NCBI RefSeq assembly: GCF_013364355.1
Contig: NZ_CP054931.1
Span: forward strand, 2,232,001 to 2,296,000
Source: Stenotrophomonas sp. NA06056
Lineage (GTDB): Bacteria > Pseudomonadota > Gammaproteobacteria > Xanthomonadales > Xanthomonadaceae
Direction of reading: 5' to 3'
DNA: 64,000 nucleotides
Shown here: in pieces, positions 12,156 through 22,183 of the stretch
Layout of the letters: every line of letters begins with the position of its first letter
Position numbering within the stretch: the stretch's first letter is position 1
Notes under the pieces: generated by a model
Told to the model about the DNA's origin: nothing
Databases searched by the model: none
What the model saw: only the letters and a program-made list of their open reading frames with translations
Position numbers and translations under genes: made by a program

Positions 12156-13028
12156 ATGAGTACCATCGAAAAGCTGCCCAGCAGCGGCTTGCCCTATGCC
12201 ACCATCCGCACCCAGGACAGCGCTGATGGCGCCGCCCACTGGCTGTTCATGCACGCCGATGCCTCCACTGGCGTTCGTCCCTGCTGCCGCAAGGACATGC
12301 TGGACGAGATGTGGAGCTACATGAGCGCCATCACCCGCAGCCCGGCACAGCGCCACAGCGGCCAACTGCGCCATTTCGTGCTGGCCTCCGACGCTGCCGC
12401 CTACAACCTGGGCGGCGATCTGGACCTGTTCACGCGACTGATCCGGGAAGGCAACCGTGACCTGCTGCTGACCTACGCCCAACGTTGCGTGGAGGGCGTG
12501 CATCACCTTCACACCGGGTTCGGCGGCGACGTCCGCTCGATCGCCCTGATCCAGGGCGATGCACTGGGTGGCGGCCTGGAAATGGCCCTGGCCTGCCACA
12601 CCATCGTGGCCGAGGAAGGCTGCGGCATGGGCCTGCCGGAGGTGCTGTTCGGCCTGTTCCCGGGCATGGGTGCCTACTCGTTCCTCTGCCGACGGGTGTC
12701 GCCGCAGCTGGCCGAGAAGATCATTCTCGACGGCCGTGTCTACAGTGCCGAGGAGATGCACGCGATGGGCGTGGTCGACGTGCTGGTCGGGAAAGGCGAA
12801 GGGCGCGGTGCTGTCGAAGAGATGATCCGCCAGCAGCAGCGCCTGCCGCAGTCGTATCTGGCGATGAATGCCGCGCGCAACCTGGCGCAGGCGGTCAGCT
12901 ACGACGAACTGCTGGAAATCACCAAGGTCTGGGTCGATTCGGCGCTGGCCCTGGGCGATCGTTCGCTGCGTACCATGGACCGTTTGATCAAGGCGCAGAC
13001 CCGACGCGCCAATCTGGATGTGGCCTGA
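12156..13028 (+). CDS. rpfF: DSF synthase RpfF (crotonase family)
   Basis: A 290-aa crotonase-fold enzyme that makes the diffusible signal factor (cis-11-methyl-2-dodecenoic acid type) from 3-hydroxyacyl-ACP by dehydratase and thioesterase activities. The two catalytic glutamates of Xanthomonas RpfF are retained in GGGLEMALACHT and MGLPEVLFGLFPGMGAYSF. The C-terminus (SLRTMDRLIKAQTRRANLD) also matches. The N-terminal third diverges strongly from Xanthomonas RpfF; S. maltophilia has two rpfF alleles that differ mainly there. ATG has GAGGACC 6 nt upstream. It converges with rpfC. Confidence 0.93.
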   Translation: MSTIEKLPSSGLPYATIRTQDSADGAAHWLFMHADASTGVRPCCRKDMLDEMWSYMSAITRSPAQRHSGQLRHFVLASDAAAYNLGGDLDLFTRLIREGNRDLLLTYAQRCVEGVHHLHTGFGGDVRSIALIQGDALGGGLEMALACHTIVAEEGCGMGLPEVLFGLFPGMGAYSFLCRRVSPQLAEKIILDGRVYSAEEMHAMGVVDVLVGKGEGRGAVEEMIRQQQRLPQSYLAMNAARNLAQAVSYDELLEITKVWVDSALALGDRSLRTMDRLIKAQTRRANLDVA

Positions 13029-13053
13029 TACCTTCCCCTCCCCCGCAGGGTTC

Positions 13054-13082
13054 AAGCCCGGCTGGCCACCGGGCTTTTTTTA
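13054..13082. terminator. terminator between convergent rpfF and rpfC
   Basis: AAGCCCGG-CTGGCCA-CCGGGCTT with a run of T's on the plus strand forms a strong intrinsic terminator 26 nt after the rpfF stop. On the minus strand the matching A run is present, so it could also serve rpfC, though less well. Confidence 0.8.
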
Positions 13083-13122
13083 TGGGAAACCTGAGCGCAC
13101 ACCGGCCCAAGCTGACCGCATC

Positions 13123-15294
13123 CTAGCGCTCGCCGTCGTCGGCCACGCCACGCGCTCTGCGTTCGGCGCGTGCATCGAGCGCCTGCCGCCCTTCCTTGAT
13201 CGCGCCCTGCAGCACCGCAAGACGCTGGCGCCATTCGGCCTTGAGCTGCCAGTCGGCCATCCGCATCAACTCACCGGCGCGATTGGATGCGCGCACCAGG
13301 CCCAGGTTGCTGGCCACGCCCTTGATCGCATGCGACTGCTCACGGAAAGCGCCCCAGCGTGCCGCTTCACCATCGTCCTCGGCCTTGCGCAGGCACGACT
13401 CGGCATCGTCCAGGCACTGGCGGATGAATTCGCGCTCGAAGCCCTCGCCCATTCCCAGCGACGCCAGCTCATCAAGTACACCGGTATCGAGCACGCCATC
13501 GAGGTTGGTGGCGGTGCGCACGATCGGCGCAGCACTGGTCTTGAGCTGCGCGTTGTTGGCGATCTCGGCCAGGGTGTCCAGCAGGCGCACAGCCACCACC
13601 GGCTTGGCCAGGAATGCATGCGCACCAGCCTGGGTACAGCGCTGGATCGCTTCAGGAGTAACGTCGGCGCTGAGCACCAGCACCGGCGTGCGGGGGCCGC
13701 CACCGGCCTGCATCACCCGCAGCTCCTTCAGCATGTCCAGGCCACTCATGCCCGGCATGTGCAGATCGACGATGGCCGCATCGAACTCGCTTTCAGCCAG
13801 TGCGTCGAGCACCGCCTCGCCACCATCGACGCACAGCACCTTGTGCCCGGCCTTCTGCAGCAACCGCTGCAGCACCATGCGGTTGGCCTCGTGGTCGTCG
13901 GCGACCAGGATCTGCATGCTGCGCACCCGCGCGCGATGGCGCAGGAACGGGTCGGCGAACGCGATGACGTTGCCGCCAGCGCCGGCTTCATCTCCAGCCG
14001 CGAGGGTCGGCACCGCGCCCGGGACCACCGGCTGCGGCGGCGCAAACGGCAGTTCCACCCAGAAGTGGCTGCCCTGCGGCGGGTTGTCCAGGTAACCGAT
14101 CTCGCCGTCCATCGCTTCGACCAGTCCCTTGGCGATGGTCGTGCCCAGGCCGGTGCCTTCATGGCGACGGGCCATGCTGACGTCGGCCTGCTCGAAGGCC
14201 TCGAACAGCCGCGGGCGCATCGCCTGTGGGACGCCGATACCCGTATCGAGAATGTCGAAGCGCAAACGCACCCCGCCGTGGGTATCTGCATGGACAACGC
14301 CGACACGGATCTCGACCCGCCCGTGATCGGTGAACTTGACCGCATTGCCAGCCAGGTTGAGCAGGATCTGCCGCAGATGACCAACATCGCCGCGCAGGGT
14401 CGGCGGAACGGTCTCGGCCACCTTCACCCGATAGTCCAGGCGCTTGGCCTTGGCCTGCGGCAACAGGATCAGGCCGATGGCCTGGATCACTTCGGAAAGG
14501 ACGAAATCTTCGGCAACAACACGCAGTTTGCCGGCTTCGATCGCCGAGATGTCCAGCACTTCCTCGACCAGCGCCAGCAGGCTGCGCGAAGACGCCTGGA
14601 TGGTACTCACGCACTCACGCTGCTCGTCATCCAGGCGCGTGGTCGCCAACACTTCTGTCATGCCATTCAATCCATTGAGTGGGGTGCGGAACTCGTGGCT
14701 CATGTTGGCCAGGAAGCGACTCTTCGCTTCACTGGCGCGCCGGGCCTCGGCCATCGCTTCGGTCAACTGCCTCAGCAACGTGGAAAAATACAGGGGAACC
14801 GCCGCCAGGCCAAGCCACAGGCCGATGGCCAGGCGCGCGTTCTGCTGCCAGTACGGGGTGGACAGTGCGGTACTGCCGAAGCTGACCATCGCCATCGCCA
14901 CGGCCACATACAGGTAGTGGTTGCCGAAGCGCATGCCATTACCCACTGTCACCCACATCACCACGATGTAGACCCACGACAGCGGCTCACCCATCTGGAT
15001 CATGCCGGCGGCAATCAGCCCGTAGTCGGCCAGCATGCCCAGTACGCGCCGGGGATCGGAGCGTCCCGGCCGCCACAGCAGCCAGCCGAACAGCAGCAGC
15101 GACAGGATCAGGCCGGTCAGCACGATCGCCAGCACACCGACATATTGGGTGTGCGGCAGTTCATGTCGTGCAGAAGGCAGCAGCACGTACGCCAGGATCA
15201 GGCTGATCAGGACGATGCGAACGATCTGCTGCCCGTGCTCGCTGTCCTGGCGCTGGGACAGGCGCAGCCGCAGTCGCGACAGCAGGCGTTTCAC
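13123..15294 (-). CDS. rpfC: hybrid sensor histidine kinase RpfC (DSF receptor)
   Basis: A 723-aa hybrid kinase that detects DSF and passes phosphate to RpfG. Order: five or six membrane segments (about residues 24-172), HisKA with ANMSHEFRTPLNG (His about 200), HATPase (NAVKF, DTGIGV, GTGLGTTIAKG), a receiver with AIVDLHMPGMSG (Asp about 510), and an HPt domain with SHAIKGVASNLGL (His about 655). The start is set at GTG 15294, inside the rpfG stop (GTGA overlap), because the product then begins like Xanthomonas RpfC; the longer frame adds 51 residues read from inside rpfG. Xanthomonas RpfC also restrains RpfF by direct binding. Confidence 0.95.
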   Translation of the reverse strand: MKRLLSRLRLRLSQRQDSEHGQQIVRIVLISLILAYVLLPSARHELPHTQYVGVLAIVLTGLILSLLLFGWLLWRPGRSDPRRVLGMLADYGLIAAGMIQMGEPLSWVYIVVMWVTVGNGMRFGNHYLYVAVAMAMVSFGSTALSTPYWQQNARLAIGLWLGLAAVPLYFSTLLRQLTEAMAEARRASEAKSRFLANMSHEFRTPLNGLNGMTEVLATTRLDDEQRECVSTIQASSRSLLALVEEVLDISAIEAGKLRVVAEDFVLSEVIQAIGLILLPQAKAKRLDYRVKVAETVPPTLRGDVGHLRQILLNLAGNAVKFTDHGRVEIRVGVVHADTHGGVRLRFDILDTGIGVPQAMRPRLFEAFEQADVSMARRHEGTGLGTTIAKGLVEAMDGEIGYLDNPPQGSHFWVELPFAPPQPVVPGAVPTLAAGDEAGAGGNVIAFADPFLRHRARVRSMQILVADDHEANRMVLQRLLQKAGHKVLCVDGGEAVLDALAESEFDAAIVDLHMPGMSGLDMLKELRVMQAGGGPRTPVLVLSADVTPEAIQRCTQAGAHAFLAKPVVAVRLLDTLAEIANNAQLKTSAAPIVRTATNLDGVLDTGVLDELASLGMGEGFEREFIRQCLDDAESCLRKAEDDGEAARWGAFREQSHAIKGVASNLGLVRASNRAGELMRMADWQLKAEWRQRLAVLQGAIKEGRQALDARAERRARGVADDGER

Positions 15295-16436
15295 GCGCCC
15301 AGTCCCGGCCGCGCAGAGGCGGTGGAGTGCTCGGCGCAGATCTGTTCCAGCTGCTCGCGCCCGCGCAGCAACGCGTCCACGCAACGCGGATCGAACAGGC
15401 GCCCGCGCTGGGCATACAGATAGGCCATGGTGGCTTCCATCGTCCACGCTTCCTTGTACGGGCGCGGCGAGATCAGCGCATCGAACACGTCGGCCACGGC
15501 GACGATGCGCGCCTCCAGCGGAATCGCGTCGCCGACCAGTCCATCGGGATACCCACTGCCGTCGTAACGCTCATGGTGGCGCAGCGCGATCAGTGCCCCG
15601 ACCTGGATGAAGCGGTTCTGGCTGCCACTGAGCAGTTCGTGGCCAATGCGCGGATGCCGGCGCATGATTGCCAGCTCCTCATCATTGAGCTTGCCCTGCT
15701 TGAGCAGGACTGCATCAGGAATGGCGATCTTGCCCATATCGTGCAGCGGCGCGGCCATTTCGATCAGCTTGACGTCGTCCTCCGGCAGCCCCAGCTGCTC
15801 GGCGATCAGGCCAGCCACGCGCGCCATCCGCTCAAGATAGGCACTGGTGCCGGCATCACGGAACTCGATCGCGCGCGCCAGCCGCGAAAGCGTCTCGCGC
15901 TCGCGCTCCTCCACTTCGTGCATGCTGGCCAGCAGCCGCTGCTCCAGTGACAGAGCGCGCTGTTTCACGTTTTCGGTCTGCTGGCGCAACTGCAGCAGGT
16001 TGTAGCAGCGTGCGCGCAGCTCGCGCGGGCGGATCGGTTTGACCAGGAAATCGATCACGCCGGCTTCGAGCGCCGCCTGGCGGATCGGCTCATCGCCGAC
16101 CACAGTGATCAGAATCACCGGGATATCGCGATGTTTGGGCAGCCGGCGGAAACGACGGGCGAATTCCAGCCCGTCCATCTCCGGCATGCGGTAATCGAGC
16201 AGCAGCAGGTCGACCGGATACGATTCGCACCAGGCCAACGCAGTCAGCGGATCCCCGAAGTCATGCACGCTCAGTTCCGGCGCGATGTCCTCGATGACGT
16301 GACGAAGCATCGTCCGTGCGGAAGTCTGGTCATCGACGATGACGATATTCAAGGCGTTCTCTGCCTGCTTTCTCGACCATGATGAAAGGTCAACGGGCGA
16401 GGATACCCCGCCGCTGTGCACGCTGGCACCCTGCAT
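15291..16436 (-). CDS. rpfG: response regulator RpfG, HD-GYP c-di-GMP phosphodiesterase
   Basis: A 381-aa regulator: receiver with LLLLDYRMPEMDGLEF (Asp about 81), a linker helix (EVEERERETLSRLARAIE), and an HD-GYP domain with LHDMGKIAIPD and HHERYDGSGYPDG. On phosphorylation by RpfC it degrades cyclic di-GMP and so turns DSF into changes in motility, biofilm and secreted enzymes. The ATG at 16436 has GGGAG 8 nt upstream; a GTG at 16454 is an alternative. It overlaps rpfC by 4 nt (GTGA), so the sensor is made coupled to the regulator. The rpfH gene found between rpfG and rpfC in some Xanthomonas is absent. Confidence 0.95.
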   Translation of the reverse strand: MQGASVHSGGVSSPVDLSSWSRKQAENALNIVIVDDQTSARTMLRHVIEDIAPELSVHDFGDPLTALAWCESYPVDLLLLDYRMPEMDGLEFARRFRRLPKHRDIPVILITVVGDEPIRQAALEAGVIDFLVKPIRPRELRARCYNLLQLRQQTENVKQRALSLEQRLLASMHEVEERERETLSRLARAIEFRDAGTSAYLERMARVAGLIAEQLGLPEDDVKLIEMAAPLHDMGKIAIPDAVLLKQGKLNDEELAIMRRHPRIGHELLSGSQNRFIQVGALIALRHHERYDGSGYPDGLVGDAIPLEARIVAVADVFDALISPRPYKEAWTMEATMAYLYAQRGRLFDPRCVDALLRGREQLEQICAEHSTASARPGLGA

Positions 16437-16588
16437 CGGCTCGACTCCCGTCACAAGCCCCCCGATTCATGATCGTCATCACAATGTGAAGCGGATTCTC
16501 CACATTGCGGCCTCCCCTGACGCCATCAAGCCATAGCCGATGTCAAGGTTGTGCAATAACGATACGCCGAGTGCGGGACGCGTCAATC

Positions 16589-16613
16589 GCGCCGTCTCAA
16601 ACCTAGACGGCGC
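16589..16613 (-). other. hairpin between lysS and rpfG
   Basis: GCGCCGTCT and AGACGGCGC form a 9-bp perfect stem with a 7-nt loop, 27 nt after the lysS stop. No T run follows on the minus strand, so a classical intrinsic terminator is doubtful; it may stabilise the lysS 3' end. Confidence 0.4.
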
Positions 16614-16639
16614 GCACAAACAGACGCCGAAAAAGCCGG

Positions 16640-18151
<1,512 letters not shown>

Positions 18152-18249
18152 GGATCTGCGGGAATCGTGTAGTGAGGGGGAGTCTTGCGCCCGGCGCAGC
18201 CGGTTGCCCAGCATACCAAAAGCGCCCTGCCCCGGCCCCTGCGGAACCG

Positions 18250-18312
18250 GTAGCGCCGGGCCATGCCCGGCGGTCGTTCCCCGGAAATCCGCCGGGCATG
18301 GCCCGGCGCTAC
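18250..18312. repeat. SMAG inverted dimer
   Basis: GTAGCGCCGGGCCATGCCCG and its reverse complement (ending CTAC at 18312) face each other with a short AT-poor spacer. Each arm forms a GCCGGGC-ATG-CCCGGC hairpin. It lies between the stop of the acetolactate-synthase-like gene and lysS. Confidence 0.85.
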
Positions 18313-18326
18313 CCAACCATCCGCAC

Positions 18327-19967
18327 CTACCCGTTCCCCGGGAACGCCTGCCGCAGCTCGTCCACCAGCACCCGCTGGTTCTCCGAATAATCAATCGGCA
18401 CCGACACCAGGTGCACGCCACCGGCAGTGAACGCCGCTTCCAGCGTCGGAATGAACTGCTCGATCGCCGTCACCTCATGTCCCTGGCAGCCATAGGCCTC
18501 GGCGTACTTGACGAAGTCCGGATTGCCGAAGGTCATGCCATAGTCGGCGAAACCATCGACCGCCTGCTTCCAGCGGATCATGCCGTAGGCGCCGTCGTTG
18601 AGGATCAGCACCACCAGGTTCAGGCCCAGCCGACGCGCGGTCTCCAGCTCCTGGCTGTTCATCATGAAACCGCCATCGCCACATACCGCCAGCACGCGGC
18701 GTTGCGGGTACAGGATCGACGCCATGATCGCCGACGGCAGACCCGCGCCCATCGTTGCCAGTGCATTGTCCAGCAGCAGCGTATTCGCCACCTGGGTGCG
18801 GTAATTGCGCGCGAACCAGATCTTGTACATGCCGTTGTCCAACGCCACGATGCCGTCCGGCGGCATCACCTGGCGCACGTCATGCACCAGCCGTTGCGGC
18901 GTGAAACCCGCCTCTTCCGCGCGATCGGCGATGTGCTCCAGGATCGTCGCACGCAACGGCAGCAGCGCAGCGGCGTTGTCGACCTTGCCTTCGATACGGT
19001 CAGCCAGCAGGGTCAGCGAGCGACCGATATCGCCGATCACCTCTACCTGCGGAAAATACACCTGCTCCACCGCAGCCTGCGAATAGCCGATGTGGATGAC
19101 CGTGCGGCCACCCGGGCGCATCACGAACGGTGGCTTCTCGGTCACCTCGTGGCCGATGGTCACGATCACATCGGCCTGGTCGATGGCCATGTGCACGTAG
19201 TCGCGCTCGCTCAGCGCCGCCGTGCCCATGTACAGGCCCGAACCACCCGCCACCGCGCCCTTGCCCATCTGCGTGGTAACGAACGGAATGCCGGCGCGCA
19301 GCACGAACGCCGACAGCGCCTCGCTGGACTGCGGCCGCGACGCCGCCGACGCGATCACCAGCAGCGGCCGCTTGGCGTCGCGGATGATCTGCGCCGCACG
19401 GTCCAGCGCCTCGGGGCTGGCAATCGGCCGATCCACCGGGTGTGGCGGGATCAGTGCAACGTCCTCGACCTCCATCGCCGCGATGTCCTCGGGCAGTTCC
19501 AGCAGCACCGGTCCCGGGCGCTCTTCCTGCGCGGTACGGAATGCTTCACGGACGATGATGGGGATGGTGCGTGCCGAGACGATCTGCCGGGCGGACTTGG
19601 TCAATGGCTTCATCGTGCCAACGATGTCCACGATCTGGAAGCGCGCCTGCTTGCTGGCAACGATGCCCTTCTGTCCGGTGATCATGATGACCGGCCACGC
19701 GCCGAGCAGTGCATAGGCGGCACCGGTGGTGAAGTTCAATGCACCCGGACCGAGCGTGGCCAGGCACACGCCGGGCTTGCCGGTCAGACGGCCGTAGGTG
19801 GCGGCCATGAACACGGCCGCCTGTTCGTGGCGGGTGATGACCAGCTCGATGCTGGAGTGGCGAAGCGACTCGACGACATCGAGATTCTCCTCACCGGGAA
19901 TACCAAAAATGCGCTCGACGCCCTCGTTTTCGAGCGCGGCGACGAGCAGATCGGAACCCTTGGACAT
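18327..19967 (-). CDS. acetolactate synthase-like ThDP enzyme
   Basis: A 546-aa thiamine-diphosphate enzyme. The catalytic Glu is in [20 protein letters not shown], and the ThDP/Mg motif is [29 protein letters not shown]. Full length suggests a complete three-domain AHAS/ALS-type enzyme that joins two pyruvates to acetolactate. No small regulatory subunit gene is nearby, so a catabolic AlsS-like or other decarboxylating role is as likely as branched-chain synthesis. AGGACG lies before the ATG. It follows an aldehyde dehydrogenase on the same strand by 75 nt, so they probably form an operon, perhaps handling an aldehyde product. Exact substrate unknown. Confidence 0.85.
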   Translation of the reverse strand: MSKGSDLLVAALENEGVERIFGIPGEENLDVVESLRHSSIELVITRHEQAAVFMAATYGRLTGKPGVCLATLGPGALNFTTGAAYALLGAWPVIMITGQKGIVASKQARFQIVDIVGTMKPLTKSARQIVSARTIPIIVREAFRTAQEERPGPVLLELPEDIAAMEVEDVALIPPHPVDRPIASPEALDRAAQIIRDAKRPLLVIASAASRPQSSEALSAFVLRAGIPFVTTQMGKGAVAGGSGLYMGTAALSERDYVHMAIDQADVIVTIGHEVTEKPPFVMRPGGRTVIHIGYSQAAVEQVYFPQVEVIGDIGRSLTLLADRIEGKVDNAAALLPLRATILEHIADRAEEAGFTPQRLVHDVRQVMPPDGIVALDNGMYKIWFARNYRTQVANTLLLDNALATMGAGLPSAIMASILYPQRRVLAVCGDGGFMMNSQELETARRLGLNLVVLILNDGAYGMIRWKQAVDGFADYGMTFGNPDFVKYAEAYGCQGHEVTAIEQFIPTLEAAFTAGGVHLVSVPIDYSENQRVLVDELRQAFPGNG

Positions 19968-20042
19968 GGAATGACGTCCTTCTCGCAGTGCGTGATGATG
20001 GAACGTTGCTGGGATGCTGACAGGAACAGTGGATGGCCCGCG

Positions 20043-21434
20043 TCAACGGCGGTCGAACCACACCGTCTGCGCGTTGACGAATTCGCGGATGCCGAAGTGC
20101 GACAACTCGCGGCCAAAGCCACTCTTCTTCACGCCGCCAATCGGCACGCGCGGATCGGAGGCCGAGAAGCCGTTGACGAACACGCCACCGGTTTGCAGCC
20201 GGCGTGCCAGCTGCATCGCACGAGCCTGGTCGCCCGTCCACAGATTGCCGCTGAGGCCGAACTCGCTCTGGTTGGCCAGTTCCACCGCATGATCGGCATC
20301 GCGCGCGCGGCTGATCGACGCCACCGGCCCGAAGGTCTCGGTGTCGAAGGCCTGCATTCCCGGCTCGACGCCTGCCAGTACGGTGGGCGCATAGAAGCTG
20401 CCGGGGCGATCAAGCTGCTTGCCGCCCACCAGCAGCTGCGCACCGGCCTCGACCGAAGCGCGAACCTGCGCATCGAGCTGTTCAAGCAGGTCCTGGCGGG
20501 CCATCGGGCCGATCCGGTTGCCGGCCTCGCGACCATCGCCGACAGTCAGCGCCTGCACCCGCTCACAGAACAACGCCACGAAGCGCTCGTACACCGGCGC
20601 TTCGACGATGATGCGCTTGCCGGCAATGCACACCTGCCCAGTGTTCTGGAAACGCGAGGCGACGGCGGCATCGACGGCTGCATCGAGATCGGCGTCGGCC
20701 AGCACGATGAACGGATCCGAACCACCCAGCTCGAGCACCACTTTCTTCAAGGCCTGCCCAGCCTGCGCAGCGATGCTGCGCCCTGCGGCGACGCTGCCGG
20801 TCAGGGTCACCGCGGCGATGCGATCATCGGCGATGGCGGCACTGGTGCCCTCGCGGCTGATGTTGGCGGCGATGAAGGTGCCATCGGGCAGGCCCGCATC
20901 GCGCCACGCAGCCGCGAGCAGCCCAGCAGTGCCGACGATGTTCTCGGCCGGCTTCAACAGGAAGCCATTGCCACCCATCAGGATCGGCACGGCCGCGCGC
21001 ATCACCTGCCAGTACGGGAAGTTCCACGGCATGATGCCGAGCACCACGCCCAGCGGCAGGTAGGAGACATAGGCCTTGTTGTCGGCCACCGCGGTGGGTT
21101 CGTCGCGCAGGAAGGCCGCACCGTTGTCGGCGTACCAGTCACACAGCACCGCGCACTTCTCGATCTCGGCCAGCGACTCGGCGTGGACCTTGCCCATCTC
21201 GGCGGTGGCCAGCGCGGCCAGGGGTTCACGGTCACGGCGCAGCACGGCGGCCATCGCCCGCAGCACGCTTGCGCGTTGCTCGAGTGACTGCGCACTCCAG
21301 GCTGCAAAGCCGGCCTGTCCGCGGTCAAGGATGGCTTCCAGTTCCGCGGCATTGGCGAAGGGATGGCTGGCGATCTGCTGGCCGGTGGCCGGATCGCGGG
21401 AAATGGCAGCGGGGGCTGCGGGGGACGCGGACAT
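20043..21434 (-). CDS. NAD(P)-dependent aldehyde dehydrogenase, succinate-semialdehyde type
   Basis: A 463-aa aldehyde dehydrogenase beginning MSASPAAPAAISRDPATGQ. Catalytic Glu is in VVLELGGSDPFIVL, nucleophile Cys in NTGQVCIAGKRI, cofactor motif in LTGSVAAGRSIA. SPF-like features (MPWNFPYWQVMRAAVP) match the short succinate-semialdehyde dehydrogenase group (Sad/GabD2-like). The ATG at 21434 has AGGAG 7 nt upstream; the frame stays open for another 170 codons into a palindrome-rich region with no homology. It precedes the acetolactate-synthase-like gene. Substrate is inferred only from family. Confidence 0.88.
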   Translation of the reverse strand: MSASPAAPAAISRDPATGQQIASHPFANAAELEAILDRGQAGFAAWSAQSLEQRASVLRAMAAVLRRDREPLAALATAEMGKVHAESLAEIEKCAVLCDWYADNGAAFLRDEPTAVADNKAYVSYLPLGVVLGIMPWNFPYWQVMRAAVPILMGGNGFLLKPAENIVGTAGLLAAAWRDAGLPDGTFIAANISREGTSAAIADDRIAAVTLTGSVAAGRSIAAQAGQALKKVVLELGGSDPFIVLADADLDAAVDAAVASRFQNTGQVCIAGKRIIVEAPVYERFVALFCERVQALTVGDGREAGNRIGPMARQDLLEQLDAQVRASVEAGAQLLVGGKQLDRPGSFYAPTVLAGVEPGMQAFDTETFGPVASISRARDADHAVELANQSEFGLSGNLWTGDQARAMQLARRLQTGGVFVNGFSASDPRVPIGGVKKSGFGRELSHFGIREFVNAQTVWFDRR

Positions 21435-21568
21435 GCAGGTCTCCTGTTGTCTCGACAACGGGCGGCTGCCCGTTTCCTGACAAGGAATGTGGACCTGATC
21501 GGCAAAGGCAACAAGGCGTCTGTTTATCCTGTGACCTGCACTTACCTGCCTGAATGGGGTGGGGTTCC

Positions 21569-22172
21569 CGGCAGGGCTGCGCCCTGCACCCGCAGAGGCA
21601 ACAGCAACGGCAGAAGCAACAGCAACAGCAACGGCCGCATTCCGTGGCATGGCGGGGTGGGTCCGGCTGCGGGGGACGCCGTGAATACGTCCATGTAGGC
21701 TCGGTCGCGCCTTGCTCGTGTGCGCTGTCCTGCGCACACGGCAAGACCGGGGTTGGGCGTCCTGCCCAACCCGCCCGAGGCATGCCTCGGGCCCATGGCG
21801 CTCACGCCCCCGCAACCGGACCCACCCCGCCTTCGACAATTTCCCGCTGCTGTTGGTGGGTGTCGACCTTGGTCGACACATGGATCCACGCCATGCGTGG
21901 ATGAATTTCCATCGAGATCGAATATCTCGAATCGAAATCGAAAAGCATCCACGCATGGCGTGGATCTACCAGATCGCCGAAATCTGTCAGAGGTGGGGCG
22001 GTGTCGGATTGCGGGGTGTCCGCGGCATGGATGCCGCGGCCAAGCCCCCATGGATGGGTTCACGGCGTCCCCGCAATCCGACACCGCCCCGCCAACTCAC
22101 GGAAAACCCGCTGTTGCTGTTGCTGTTGCTGTTGCTTCGGCCTGGCCTCTGCAGGTGCAGGGCGCAGCCCTG
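21569..22172. repeat. composite island of nested palindromes with hexanucleotide repeats (no gene)
   Basis: This 600-nt gap holds no convincing gene. Its two ends are inverted copies of one module: a GCAGGGC hairpin (21569-21587; 22156-22172), a GCAACA/TGTTGC hexamer run (21598-21635; 22112-22136), then a long arm. A first long stem pairs 21651-21676 with 21806-21831 (one G-T wobble) and encloses three hairpins at 21711-21745, 21751-21771 and 21774-21791. A second stem pairs 21992-22016 with 22069-22093 and encloses a hairpin at 22020-22039. A partial third module copy runs 21805-21856. SMAG-like repeats fill the middle. Confidence 0.7.
21855..21969. repeat. SMAG-like repeats inside the palindrome island
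   Basis: A GGTGGGTGTCGACC-TT-GGTCGACAC hairpin is followed by ATCCACGCCATGCGTGGAT, a TCGAGAT-CGAAT-ATCTCGA hairpin (21912-21930) and an inverted ATCCACGCATGGCGTGGAT ending CTAC at 21969. The last two SMAG arms form an inverted dimer around the central hairpin. Confidence 0.75.
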
Positions 22173-22183
22173 CCGAACACCCT

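Noticed and set aside
13123..15447. 774-residue RpfC start
   Set aside because: The additional 51 residues are translated from within rpfG; the GTG at 15294 gives the homologous N-terminus.
16455..16500. CRP/Clp-like site upstream of rpfG (TCACAATGTGA)
   Set aside because: The half-sites are in the reverse order and spacing to the TGTGA-N6-TCACA consensus, so it is just a short palindrome.
20043..21956. Longer 637-residue aldehyde dehydrogenase start
   Set aside because: The extra N-terminal 170 residues are read from the palindrome island and hexamer runs; ATG 21434 has a proper AGGAG site and family-like N-terminus.
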